DNA from: Flavobacteriaceae bacterium UBA7684
GTDB taxonomy: Bacteria > Bacteroidota > Bacteroidia > Flavobacteriales > Flavobacteriaceae
Assembly (NCBI GenBank): GCA_002482885.1
Contig: DLGW01000009.1
Coordinates: 62,205 to 126,204 of the forward strand
Length of the DNA: 64,000 nt
Reading direction: 5' to 3'
Shown: piece by piece, positions 24,183-34,000 of the stretch
Numbering within the stretch: the first letter of the stretch is position 1
How the letters are laid out: every line of letters starts with the position of its first letter
Made by a program: the position numbers and the translations under genes
The notes under the pieces: model-generated
What the model was told of the DNA's origin: nothing
The model's database searches: none
Seen by the model: the letters and a program-made list of their open reading frames with translations, nothing else

Positions 24183-26570
24183 TTATTCGTCTTTTAGAAT
24201 ATCGCTTTCGTGTAGTTTAGATGTTTCCGTTGCTTCTTCTTTTTTATCTGCACAACACTCTTTTTTGCAATCGGCTAAACATGATGCAGCTTCTTCTGAA
24301 CAACAAGATTTTGAACAAGCATCTTCTTCGTGTCCGCAAGATTTAGCCTCTGCACAACATTCTACTTTATCTTTTGAGCAACACGACTCTTCTGCTGTGT
24401 GTCCACTTCCTAAAATAGGTGCAATCACCAAACCAATTAAACAAGTTAATTTAATTAAAATATTCATTGATGGTCCTGAAGTGTCTTTAAACGGATCACC
24501 AACGGTATCACCGGTTACCGCTGCTTTATGCGCATCAGAACCTTTATAAGTCATTTCACCGTTAATCATTACCCCAGCTTCAAAAGATTTTTTAGCATTA
24601 TCCCAAGCTCCTCCTGCATTATTTTGAAATACCGCCCAAAGCACGCCTGATACGGTTACACCAGCCATATAACCACCTAACATTTCAGCAATCAATAAAT
24701 TATCGTATCCTAACAACTTAGGCAATACCGCAATTAAAATCGGGAACCCAATGGTTAAAATTCCTGGCAACATCATTTCTCTTAAAGCAGCTTGTGTAGA
24801 AATTTCAACGCATTTTCCATATTCAGGTTTACCTGTTCCTTCCATAATTCCTGGAATTTCTTTAAACTGACGACGTACTTCATATACCATATCCATAGCT
24901 GCTTTTCCTACAGAATTCATCGCTAAAGCAGAAAAAACGACAGGAATCATTCCTCCAATAAATAACATGGCTAATACAGGTGCTTTAAAAATATTAATCC
25001 CTTCAATACCTGTAAAAGTTACATAAGCGGCAAACAACGCCAAAGAAGTTAATGCCGCTGAAGCTATCGCAAAACCTTTTCCAGTAGCCGCGGTAGTGTT
25101 ACCAACTGAATCTAAAATATCGGTACGGGTACGCACTTCTTTTGGTAATTCACTCATTTCAGCTATTCCTCCTGCATTATCCGAAATAGGACCAAAAGCA
25201 TCAATCGCTAATTGCATAGCTGTGGTAGCCATCATGGCTGAAGCCGCTAATGCCACTCCGTAAAATCCTGCTAAAGCATAAGAAGCCCAAATCGCTAAAG
25301 CAAAAATAATTACCGTTGGAAAAGTAGAAATCATACCTGTTGCCAATCCTGCAATTACGTTGGTTCCTGCTCCTGTAGATGATTTTTGAACAATTGCTAA
25401 TACGGGTTTTGTTCCTAATCCTGTGTAATATTCTGTTACTGACGAAATCACACCTCCTACAAATAAGCCTACCAATGATGCGTAAAACACGTTAATGGAT
25501 GGAATATCTTGCAATCCTTCACCAAAAAACTCCATTTGCATGGTTTCTGGCAACATGTACTGAATTAAAAAATAACAAGCAATGGTGGTTAAAGCAATTG
25601 AAACCCAGTTTCCTAAGTTTAAAGCTTTTTGTACTTGAGCTTCTTTTGCAGAATCTGAAGTAATTTTCACAAAAAAGGTTCCTACAATTGAAAAAACAAT
25701 TCCAACACCAGCAATAGCCATTGGCAATAAAATAGGTCCGATACCTCCAAAAGCATCATCAATGCTTCCGCCCATGTCTTTAATTACGTAATTCCCTAAC
25801 ACCATAGCGGCTAAAACTGTAGCTACATACGAACCAAATAAATCGGCTCCCATACCTGCTACATCACCCACATTATCACCCACATTATCGGCAATAGTTG
25901 CAGGATTACGCGGATCATCTTCAGGAATACCCGCTTCTACCTTTCCCACTAAATCAGCTCCTACGTCAGCTGCTTTGGTATAAATACCTCCACCAACTCT
26001 GGCAAACAAAGCAATAGATTCTGCTCCTAAAGAAAATCCTGCCAAAGTTTCCAACACAATAGTCATTTGATCAGTATTTGTCCAAACACCTCCCATAAAA
26101 TAATTATAGAATACAATGAAGAATCCTGTTAAGCCTAATACAGCCAAACCAGCCACACCTAATCCCATTACTGTACCTCCGCCAAAAGAAACTTTTAGAG
26201 CTTGTGGCAAACTAGTACGTGCTGCTTGCGTAGTTCTTACATTAGTTTTGGTAGCGATTTTCATTCCCATGTTTCCTGCCAAAGCCGAAAAGAAGGCACC
26301 AAAAACAAAAGCCACTACAATTAAAATATGTGTAGTAGGCACAAAATAAGAAATCGCCGCAAGGGCGATACTGGCAATTACTACAAAAATGGCTAACAAG
26401 CGGTACTCTGCTTTTAAAAAGGCCAAAGCCCCTTCATAAATATAATCTGAAATTTCTTTCATTTTTCCGTCGCCGGCATCCTGTTTTAGTACCCATGAAC
26501 GTTTAATCCACATGAACACCAAACCTACCACCGAAAGAACAAGTGGTAAATAAATCATATTTGAATCCAT
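24183..26570 (-). CDS. hppA: Membrane-bound ion-pumping pyrophosphatase with Cys-rich tail
   Basis: A 795-aa protein with about 16 transmembrane helices. The substrate motif GGGIYTKAADVGADLVGKVEAGIPEDDPRNPATIADNVGDNVGD (here about 198-240) is intact. GNTTAATGKG has Ala where K+-independent pumps have Lys, so it should need K+; K+-dependent members pump H+, Na+ or both, and the ion cannot be assigned. The last 70 residues are an extra cytoplasmic or periplasmic tail with 12 Cys in about 55 residues, many as CC pairs, plus a few His and many Glu, not part of the usual pump (about 700-730 aa). It stores pyrophosphate energy as an ion gradient. The next gene is the soluble pyrophosphatase. Confidence 0.95.
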   Translation of the reverse strand: MDSNMIYLPLVLSVVGLVFMWIKRSWVLKQDAGDGKMKEISDYIYEGALAFLKAEYRLLAIFVVIASIALAAISYFVPTTHILIVVAFVFGAFFSALAGNMGMKIATKTNVRTTQAARTSLPQALKVSFGGGTVMGLGVAGLAVLGLTGFFIVFYNYFMGGVWTNTDQMTIVLETLAGFSLGAESIALFARVGGGIYTKAADVGADLVGKVEAGIPEDDPRNPATIADNVGDNVGDVAGMGADLFGSYVATVLAAMVLGNYVIKDMGGSIDDAFGGIGPILLPMAIAGVGIVFSIVGTFFVKITSDSAKEAQVQKALNLGNWVSIALTTIACYFLIQYMLPETMQMEFFGEGLQDIPSINVFYASLVGLFVGGVISSVTEYYTGLGTKPVLAIVQKSSTGAGTNVIAGLATGMISTFPTVIIFALAIWASYALAGFYGVALAASAMMATTAMQLAIDAFGPISDNAGGIAEMSELPKEVRTRTDILDSVGNTTAATGKGFAIASAALTSLALFAAYVTFTGIEGINIFKAPVLAMLFIGGMIPVVFSALAMNSVGKAAMDMVYEVRRQFKEIPGIMEGTGKPEYGKCVEISTQAALREMMLPGILTIGFPILIAVLPKLLGYDNLLIAEMLGGYMAGVTVSGVLWAVFQNNAGGAWDNAKKSFEAGVMINGEMTYKGSDAHKAAVTGDTVGDPFKDTSGPSMNILIKLTCLIGLVIAPILGSGHTAEESCCSKDKVECCAEAKSCGHEEDACSKSCCSEEAASCLADCKKECCADKKEEATETSKLHESDILKDE

Positions 26571-26580
26571 AACATATTAA

Positions 26581-26612
26581 GTTTAGTTAATTGCTTATAA
26601 AAGTAACTAAAC
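26581..26612 (-). other. Inverted repeat in the hppA leader
   Basis: GTTTAGTTA (26581-26589) and TAACTAAAC (26604-26612) are exact complements, 11 bp upstream of the hppA ATG. It could be a leader hairpin hiding the start or an operator; no -7 element was found nearby. Confidence 0.45.
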
Positions 26613-26623
26613 CTGTATAAATA

Positions 26624-26659
26624 AAAAAGCAATGCACCGACTAAGATGCATTGCTTTTT
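26624..26659 (-). terminator. Terminator between ppa and hppA
   Basis: AAAAAGCAATGCA (26624-26636) and TGCATTGCTTTTT (26647-26659) form a 13-bp stem. It ends the ppa transcript, so hppA is probably transcribed separately. Confidence 0.85.
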
Positions 26660-26684
26660 AACATTTTTTTAATCTTAATTTTTA

Positions 26685-27209
26685 TTATTTGATACTGAAC
26701 AATCCTGCTGGTTTGTTTTCGATTTGTTCAAAACGCTCAGTGCACTCATCTAAGATTCGGTGTGCCTCGTGCACATCTCCCCAACCTTCTACATCTACTT
26801 TTTTATGTTCTAAGTCTTTGTACACCTGAAAGAAATGCTCTATTTCTTTCAACAAATGAGAATTCATATCCGACAAATCATTTAACTTATTCCATATAGG
26901 GTCAGAAACTGGTACACAAACCACTTTTTCATCTGGGCCTTTATCATCTGCCATATGGAATACACCAATGGCTTTTACTTCCATTACACAACCTGGAAAA
27001 GTAGGTTCAGTAACCAAAACCAGCACATCTAATGGATCCCCGTCCAAAGCTAAAGTTTCTGGAATAAACCCATAATCCGCTGGGTACATCATCGAAGAGA
27101 ATAACATTCTATCGTAACGTATTTTCTTCAATTCAAAATCGTATTCGTATTTGTTTCTACTTCCTTTCGGAATTTCAATTAATACATCAAAAGTTCTTTT
27201 TGCAGTCAT
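26685..27209 (-). CDS. ppa: Soluble inorganic pyrophosphatase (family I)
   Basis: A 174-aa cytoplasmic enzyme. The active-site motif DGDPLDVLVL (about 58-67) and the surrounding PADYGFIPETLA and KYEYDFELK blocks match family I pyrophosphatases, with Asp ligands for Mg. It hydrolyses pyrophosphate from biosynthesis, competing with the membrane pump encoded next to it. TAGTTTTG on the minus strand (27236-27229) is a suitable -7 element. Confidence 0.96.
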   Translation of the reverse strand: MTAKRTFDVLIEIPKGSRNKYEYDFELKKIRYDRMLFSSMMYPADYGFIPETLALDGDPLDVLVLVTEPTFPGCVMEVKAIGVFHMADDKGPDEKVVCVPVSDPIWNKLNDLSDMNSHLLKEIEHFFQVYKDLEHKKVDVEGWGDVHEAHRILDECTERFEQIENKPAGLFSIK

Positions 27210-27269
27210 TGTTTTATTTATTAGGCTGCAAAACTAAAAAATAAAATAAAATAAACCACTCAACAACAA

Positions 27270-28448
27270 TTATTTGAATGCAGATATTCCTGTAATATCC
27301 ATTCCTGTAATTAATAAGTGAATATCGTGGGTTCCTTCGTAGGTAATTACCGATTCTAAATTCATCATATGTCGCATAATCGAGTAGTCTCCGGTAATTC
27401 CCATGGCTCCTAAAATCTGACGAGCTTCTCTGGCGATTTGAGCCGCCATTTGCACATTGTTTCGCTTAGCCATAGATATTTGTGCAGAAGTAGCTCTTCC
27501 TTCTTCCTTTAATACGCCTAAACGCCAGGTTAGCAGTTGGGCTTTGGTAATTTCTGTAATCATTTCGGCTAACTTTTTTTGCTGTAATTGAGTTCCCGCA
27601 ATAGGTTTATCAAATTGGATTCGCTCTTTAGCATATTGTAATGCAGTTTCATAACAATCCATTGCTGCGCCTAAAGCTCCCCAAGCAATTCCGTATCGGG
27701 CAGAGTCCAAGCAGGCTAAAGGCGCACCCAAACCTGATTTTAAGGGCAATATGTTTTTTTTAGGAACACGAACATTATTAAAGATTAATTCTCCGGTAGC
27801 CGAAGCTCTTAAAGACCATTTTTGATGTGTTTCTGGAGTTGAAAAACCTTCCATACCTCTTTCTACAATTAAACCATGAATGCGCTGACTTTCATCTTTA
27901 GCCCAAACTATGGCTATATCCGCAAAAGGTGCATTAGATATCCACATTTTAGCACCATTTAAAATCACAAAATCGCCATCGTCTTTAAAATGAGTAATCA
28001 TAGAGGAAGGGTCAGAACCGTGATTAGGCTCTGTTAATCCAAAACAGCCCACCATTTTACCCGATGCCAACAAGGGTAAATATTTTTGTTTTTGTGCTTC
28101 GCTTCCGAATTTCCAAATCGGATACATCACTAAAGAAGATTGTACAGAAGCTGTGGAACGAATTCCCGAATCGCCACGCTCAATTTCTTGCATAATTAAA
28201 CCATAACTGATTTGATCTAAGCCGGCGCCACCATATTCTTGTGGAATATACGGGCCAAACGCCCCAACATCTGCCAAACCACTAATTAAATGTTTTGGAA
28301 ATTCCGCTTTTTGAGCATAATCCTCGATGATCGGAGACACTTCTTTTTTTACCCAATCCCGAACGGTATTGCGTACCAATAAGTGCTCTTTGGTGAATAA
28401 TTCATCGGTAAGATAATAATCCGGAGATTGAAAAGTATCGGCGCGCAT
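27270..28448 (-). CDS. Acyl-CoA dehydrogenase, glutaryl-CoA dehydrogenase type
   Basis: A 392-aa FAD enzyme. GCFGLTEPNHGSDPSSM (about 137-153) binds FAD/substrate, and the catalytic Glu sits in VITYEGTHDIHLLITG near residue 370. The RSTASVQSSLVMYPI block (about 98-112) and the YEGTHDIH end resemble glutaryl-CoA dehydrogenases, which oxidise and decarboxylate glutaryl-CoA to crotonyl-CoA in lysine/tryptophan breakdown. Substrate specificity is an inference. The start is 63 bp after trmN6. Confidence 0.85.
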   Translation of the reverse strand: MRADTFQSPDYYLTDELFTKEHLLVRNTVRDWVKKEVSPIIEDYAQKAEFPKHLISGLADVGAFGPYIPQEYGGAGLDQISYGLIMQEIERGDSGIRSTASVQSSLVMYPIWKFGSEAQKQKYLPLLASGKMVGCFGLTEPNHGSDPSSMITHFKDDGDFVILNGAKMWISNAPFADIAIVWAKDESQRIHGLIVERGMEGFSTPETHQKWSLRASATGELIFNNVRVPKKNILPLKSGLGAPLACLDSARYGIAWGALGAAMDCYETALQYAKERIQFDKPIAGTQLQQKKLAEMITEITKAQLLTWRLGVLKEEGRATSAQISMAKRNNVQMAAQIAREARQILGAMGITGDYSIMRHMMNLESVITYEGTHDIHLLITGMDITGISAFK

Positions 28449-28511
28449 ATATCTAAAATTTTAGAGTATGCTTATAAAAATACAGAAATTAAAAATGCTA
28501 AAAAAGACGAC

Positions 28512-29237
28512 TTATAGATTTAAATAAAAATCTTTTACCAAAACGGCAAATTCTGGTGTATAAACATGCCTATCCACTTCTAAAATCAATTCGTCTAGAA
28601 CACATTCAGGCGATGTGTTTTTTTGAAATAAAAATAAACTGCGTTTGATTTTGGATGACACCGTTCCTTTTACTCGAGTAATTTTTTTGGGAAATAATTG
28701 AAATTCGCTAGCCAGTTGTATGATTTTTTCTTCTTCAGAATAAGGAATAATCAAACTAAAATATCCTTCCGGATTTAACAATAACGAGGCACCCTCTAAT
28801 AAATCCTCGAAAGGCAAGAAATCATTAAATCGAGCTTGAATTCTTTCTTCAGAAACACCCGAATCAGAGATCATTCCTTCAAAAAAAGGAGGGTTAGAAA
28901 TGATTAAATCATAACATTCTTCGTCCTCATACAATTCTCCGACTAATTCCTGAAAACTAGCATGATAACAAAAAAGCCTGTCGTTCCATGGGCTGTTTTC
29001 AAAATTACTCACACATTGTTCAAAGGCTTCTTCATCTACCTCAACGGCATCTATTTGCAAAGCATCAGTTCTTTGAGCCAACATCAAAGAAATAAGCCCT
29101 GAACCTGCGCCTACATCCAACACACGATTCGGACGAAAATCTACAGGAGTCCAAGCGCCCAACAAAACGCCATCGGTACCCACCTTCATTGCACAACGGT
29201 CGTGAGCTACTTGAAAATTTTTAAACTGAAAAATCAT
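28512..29237 (-). CDS. trmN6: tRNA1(Val) adenine-37 N6-methyltransferase (TrmN6/YfiC)
   Basis: A 241-aa protein. SAM-binding motif I is DVGAGSGLISLML (about 41-53), and NPPFFE (about 119-124) is the catalytic N6-adenine motif. The FRFKQFxxxxDRCAMKVGTDGVLLGAW-like N-terminus is typical of YfiC/TrmN6. It modifies A37 of tRNA-Val. Third gene of rpsP-rimM-trmN6, 5 bp after rimM. Confidence 0.9.
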   Translation of the reverse strand: MIFQFKNFQVAHDRCAMKVGTDGVLLGAWTPVDFRPNRVLDVGAGSGLISLMLAQRTDALQIDAVEVDEEAFEQCVSNFENSPWNDRLFCYHASFQELVGELYEDEECYDLIISNPPFFEGMISDSGVSEERIQARFNDFLPFEDLLEGASLLLNPEGYFSLIIPYSEEEKIIQLASEFQLFPKKITRVKGTVSSKIKRSLFLFQKNTSPECVLDELILEVDRHVYTPEFAVLVKDFYLNL

Positions 29238-29242
29238 TGATA

Positions 29243-29770
29243 TTAAAGAAACATATCAATTAAACCTTCGGGAGTATTAAAGGTAAATGTTTGATTGGCT
29301 CGATCTACTTTAACAATAAAATCATCAATTAAAGGAATTAAAATTTCTTTGCCTTGATTATCTATTTGAATTAAAGGCTGGGCTGCATTTTCTTTAACCG
29401 CAGTAATAATTCCAAAATCGCCTTTATTTAAATCAACCGCTTTAAAACCAATAATTTCGTGATAATAAAATCGATTTCCTTCTAGTTTAGGCAATAAACT
29501 AAGTGGTAAAAACAAATGCTTACCGATGAGTTCATCGGCTTCTTCCTCGTTATTTACATCTTCAAAACGAACTCTAAGCAAGTCGCTTTTATGTAGTTTA
29601 CTTTGTAAAATAAAATATGGAACCAAGTTTTTGTTTACTTCAACAAAAACTGATTCCATATTTTCATATAATTCGGGTTCGTCTGTATCTAATTTGATTA
29701 ACAGCTCCCCTTTAAAACTAAATTTTGATACGATTTTGCCTAAATAGAAACAATCTTCTTTACGCATCAA
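29243..29770 (-). CDS. rimM: Ribosome maturation factor RimM
   Basis: A 175-aa protein with the RimM N-terminal barrel (FYLGKIVSKFSFKGELLIKLDTDEP) and a C-terminal PRC barrel (FYYHEIIGFKAVDLNKGDFG...IPLIDDFIVKVD). It binds S19 and assists maturation of the 30S head. It lies 6 bp after rpsP, the conserved order. Confidence 0.95.
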   Translation of the reverse strand: MMRKEDCFYLGKIVSKFSFKGELLIKLDTDEPELYENMESVFVEVNKNLVPYFILQSKLHKSDLLRVRFEDVNNEEEADELIGKHLFLPLSLLPKLEGNRFYYHEIIGFKAVDLNKGDFGIITAVKENAAQPLIQIDNQGKEILIPLIDDFIVKVDRANQTFTFNTPEGLIDMFL

Positions 29771-29776
29771 TCAAAA

Positions 29777-30328
29777 TTAAGCTTCTGTCTCTTCACTAGT
29801 TTGTTCCGCAACTGGAGCTTCTACTGATTCCTCAGCAACTTCAGCAACTGGCTCAGCAGCTTGAGCAGCTTCTAACTCAGCTTGTTTTGCAGCTTCTTTT
29901 CTTTTTTGATTTACTTCTTTTTCAGCAGCTAAAGCTTTTGCTTTTGCATCTGCATCTGCTTTAGATAAACCAGATTTTTTAGCATCTACTTTAGAAGATT
30001 TTTCCTCTAACCAAGCGGCTAATTTAGCATCTGCTTGTTCTTGAGTAATTGCTCCTTTATTAACACCAATTTCTAAGTGGTGTTTTAACAACGCTCCTTT
30101 GTAAGATAAAATAGCCTTAGCTGTATCTGTAGGTTGCGCTCCATTGTGAAGCCATTTAGTAGCACTATCTAAATCTAATTCGATAGTTGCAGGATTGGTG
30201 TTTGGATTGTAAGTTCCAATTTTTTCCAAGAATTTACCATCTCTTTTAGAGCGTGCATCTGCTGCTACTACCCAATAGAAAGGTTTGTTTTTTTTACCGT
30301 GTCTTTGTAATCTGATTTTTACAGGCAT
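29777..30328 (-). CDS. rpsP: 30S ribosomal protein S16 with long C-terminal tail
   Basis: A 183-aa protein. The first 80 residues are canonical S16 (MPVKIRLQRHGKKNKPFYWVVAADARSKRDGKFLEKIGTYNP). The other 100 residues are rich in Ala, Glu and Lys, helical, and end acidic (EAPVAEQTSEETEA); long tails of this type are usual in Bacteroidota and absent in E. coli (82 aa). First gene of its operon. The leader holds a GC hairpin (30348-30362) and TATATTTG (minus strand 30386-30379) as probable -7 element. Confidence 0.96.
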   Translation of the reverse strand: MPVKIRLQRHGKKNKPFYWVVAADARSKRDGKFLEKIGTYNPNTNPATIELDLDSATKWLHNGAQPTDTAKAILSYKGALLKHHLEIGVNKGAITQEQADAKLAAWLEEKSSKVDAKKSGLSKADADAKAKALAAEKEVNQKRKEAAKQAELEAAQAAEPVAEVAEESVEAPVAEQTSEETEA

Positions 30329-30347
30329 AATCTTATAGATTTTAGTT

Positions 30348-30362
30348 GGGGTACCCGACCCC
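30348..30362 (-). other. GC hairpin in the rpsP leader
   Basis: GGGGT (30348-30352) pairs with ACCCC (30358-30362), 20 bp upstream of the rpsP ATG and downstream of the -7 element, so it is in the transcript. It may influence translation of the operon; unproven. Confidence 0.4.
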
Positions 30363-30479
30363 TGTTAAATTAAGTTTGCAAATATATAAAAGTTTTCATT
30401 AGTTTGTAATAATCTAAAAAATGTTTTCTTTTAGTATTATTGTCTTTTATTAAACTGTATTTTTATAGAAACCCTATAC

Positions 30480-30962
30480 ATGAAAAAGTTATTCTTACTA
30501 CTTACAATTGTTCTAACCAGTTTAACCTTTAATTCTTGTAATCAGGAAATATTTTTTAGAGACCCAGCAATGCAAGGATCTTTTCAGGATCGATTTTGGT
30601 TAACCGACAATGTTAGGGTATATACTCAAGATGGCGGGTTTTTTATAGAAGGTATCAGAGGAAACGAAACCATTACTTTAAGAACAACTTCACTAACCAA
30701 ACAAAGATATCCTTTTGGCACAAGCAATTCTAAAACCGCTACTTACACACTCAAACTAGGGGAGGATGAGTTTTTAGTTTATGATACTGGCCTTAAACAC
30801 GGTAGTGGGTCTGTATTAATCACCGACTATAACGATGAAGCCCAAACTGTTTCAGGAAAATTTGAATTTGAAGCCATTAACAAAAATCCATTAGATACTA
30901 TTAATGCCCCAAAAGTAGTTTTAGAAAAAGGAGAATTTTATAACGTGCCTATTTATAAATAA
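30480..30962 (+). CDS. Putative lipoprotein, unknown function
   Basis: A 160-aa protein. Signal peptide with lipobox LTFNSCNQ (Cys at about 20), so it should be lipidated. The mature part is strand-rich (VRVYTQDGGFFIEGIRGNETITLRTT...TYTLKLGEDEFLVYDTG), a likely beta-sandwich of the DUF6252 sort seen in Bacteroidota lipoproteins; that family name is a guess. Single gene ending at a terminator, upstream of dnaE. Confidence 0.75.
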   Translation: MKKLFLLLTIVLTSLTFNSCNQEIFFRDPAMQGSFQDRFWLTDNVRVYTQDGGFFIEGIRGNETITLRTTSLTKQRYPFGTSNSKTATYTLKLGEDEFLVYDTGLKHGSGSVLITDYNDEAQTVSGKFEFEAINKNPLDTINAPKVVLEKGEFYNVPIYK

Positions 30963-30994
30963 AATACAACCAAATAATCCTACACTTTAAAATC

Positions 30995-31019
30995 AACCAC
31001 CCTACAAGGTGGTTTTTTT
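30995..31019 (+). terminator. Terminator of the lipoprotein gene
   Basis: AACCACC (30995-31001) and GGTGGTT (31008-31014) form a 7-bp stem followed by a T run. Confidence 0.8.
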
Positions 31020-31090
31020 GTTGATAAATATTTCTTAAATCAGCAATCAAAAAAAGTATTTTTGAAATTCATAAATAAGCTTTTAAAGCC

Positions 31091-34000
31091 ATGTATATTA
31101 TTTTCGACACCGAAACCACTGGATTACCTAAACGTTGGAATGCGCCCATAACCGACACGGACAACTGGCCTAGGTGTGTGCAAATCGCATGGCAATTGCA
31201 TGATGACATGGGTAATCTTTTGGAACATCAAGATTATTTGATTCGTCCAGAAGGCTTTAACATACCTTACGATGCCGAAAGAATCCACGGAATATCGACA
31301 GAATTAGCACAAGAACAAGGTTTAGCATTACCTGATGTTTTAGAATTATTCAACATTGCTTTAAACAAGGCAAAGTTTATTGTTGGACAAAATATAGGTT
31401 TCGATTTAAATATTATGGGGTGTGAATTCCATAGAGCGGAAGTAAAAACTCCTTTATTAGAAAAACCCATATTAGATACTTGTACCGAAGTAACTGCTGA
31501 ACTTTTAAAATTACCCGGAGGTAGAGGCGGGAAATTCAAACTCCCTACCCTAACCGAATTACACGAATATTTATTTCAAGAAAAATTTGCAGAAGCCCAC
31601 AACGCAACAGCCGACGTAGAAGCTACCACCCGTTGCTTTTTTGAATTGATTCGAAAAGAAGTTTTTACCAAAGAAGAATTAAAAGTTTCTTCTGACTATT
31701 TTACTAATTTTCAAAAAACAAACCCCAATATTTTTCCATTAATTGGATTAAAACACCTTAATTTAAAACAGGCTTCCGAAAAAATCAGAAGTCAGAAAAA
31801 TGAAGATATTACCCCTGCTATTTCTACAGCAATTAGCGAAGAACTTGAAAGTGCTATTTTTGCGCATTTACACAACCACAGCCAATTCTCGGTTTTACAA
31901 TCTACCATATCTATTAACGATTTAGTTAAAAGAACCGCTGCTTTAAAAATGCCTGCCGTTGCACTAACCGACCACGGAAACATGATGGGCGCGTTTCATT
32001 TTGTATCTGCGGTAATCAACCATAATAAAGCTGCCGAAACTAAAAACAAACAGGCTTTAGAAAATAACGAAATACCTACTGAAACGGTTATTAAACCCAT
32101 TTTGGGCTGTGAATTTTTTGTTTGCGAAAATCATTTAGATAAAACCAGAAAAGACAATGGACATCAAATCGTATTGTTAGCTAAAAACAAAAAAGGATAT
32201 CACAATTTGGCCAAAATGGCATCTATAGCCTACACCAAAGGTTTTTATTATGTCCCAAGAATTGACAGATCCATTATAGAACAATACAAAGATGATTTAA
32301 TTGTTTTATCGGGAAATCTTTACGGAGAAATCCCTAATAAAATCCTAAACATAGGAGAAAATCAAGCCGAAGAATCCTTACTGTGGTGGAAATCAACATT
32401 TAAAGATGATTTTTATATTGAACTCATGCGTCATGGACAAGACGATGAAAATAATGTGAATCCTAGTTTGATTAAACTGGCTAAAAAACATCAAGTAAAA
32501 ATCATTGCCACCAACAATACCTATTACATCAATAAAGAAAATGCCAATGCGCATGATATTCTATTATGTGTAAAAGAAGGTGAAAAACAATCCACACCCA
32601 TTGGACGCGGCAGAGGATTTAGATATGGTTTTCCGAACAAAGAATACTACTATAAATCGGCAGAAGAAATGAAAACTTTGTTTGCCGACTTACCAGAAGC
32701 CATCATTAATGTTCAAGAAATTATTGATAAAGTAGAAACCTATTCGTTGTATCGTGATGTTTTACTTCCCAAGTTTGCCATTCCAGAAGAATTTCTTAAT
32801 CCAGATGATGCTACTGATGGCGGTGTAAGAGGTGAAAATGCCTATTTACGTCATTTAACCATGCTAGGTGCACAAAAACGTTATGGCGAAATCACATTAG
32901 AAATTCAAGAGCGATTGGATTTTGAATTGTTAACAATTTCCAACTCAGGTTATCCAGGTTATTTCTTGATTGTGCAAGACTTCATTGCCGAAGCCAGAAA
33001 AATGGGCGTTTCCGTAGGGCCAGGAAGGGGTTCCGCAGCAGGAAGCGCTGTAGCCTATTGTTTAGGAATTACCAATATAGACCCCATTAAATACGACTTG
33101 CTTTTTGAAAGATTTCTAAATCCAGACCGTGTTTCCATGCCCGATATTGATATTGATTTTGATGATGAAGGTAGAGGCCGAGTGATGGATTACGTGATTC
33201 AAAAATACGGTTCCAATCAGGTGGCTCAAATTATAACTTATGGTAAAATGGCTGCCAAATCAGCCATCAGAGACACTGCAAGGGTGCTGGATTTACCATT
33301 GTTTGAAGCCGACAGACTAGCCAAGTTATTACCAGGTATGTTACCTTCTAAATGGAATTTAGCCCGATTTTTATCAGAAGACGAATCCGAAGTAAAAAAA
33401 GTATTGCGTTCCGAAGAATTTGACCATATTAAAGAATTCATCAATATTTCTAAAGAAGGTAATTTAGCTTCCGAAACCATTCTGCAAGCCAAAGTACTAG
33501 AAGGTTCTTTAAGAAACACCGGAATTCATGCCTGCGGAGTAATTATTACCCCAGACGACATCACCAATTTTGTACCCGTAACCATTGCCAAAGATTCCGA
33601 TTTATATGTAACCCAGTTCGACAACTCGGTTGCAGAAAGTGCTGGACTTTTAAAAATGGACTTTTTAGGATTAAAAACTTTAACCCTAATCAAAGACACG
33701 GTTAAATTAGTAAAGTACAGAACAGGAATAGAATTAGACCCAGATAATTTTCCCATTGACGACACTAAAACCTACGAACTTTTCCAAAGAGGAGAAACCG
33801 TAGGGATTTTCCAATACGAGTCACCTGGCATGCAAAAATACATGAAGGAATTAAAACCTACTGTTTTTGCAGATTTAATTGCCATGAATGCCTTATACAG
33901 ACCAGGCCCTTTGGAATACATTCCGTCGTTTGTTAGAAGAAAAAACGGAGAAGAACCCATCACCTACGACATTGACGCCTGCCAGGAATACTTACAAGAA

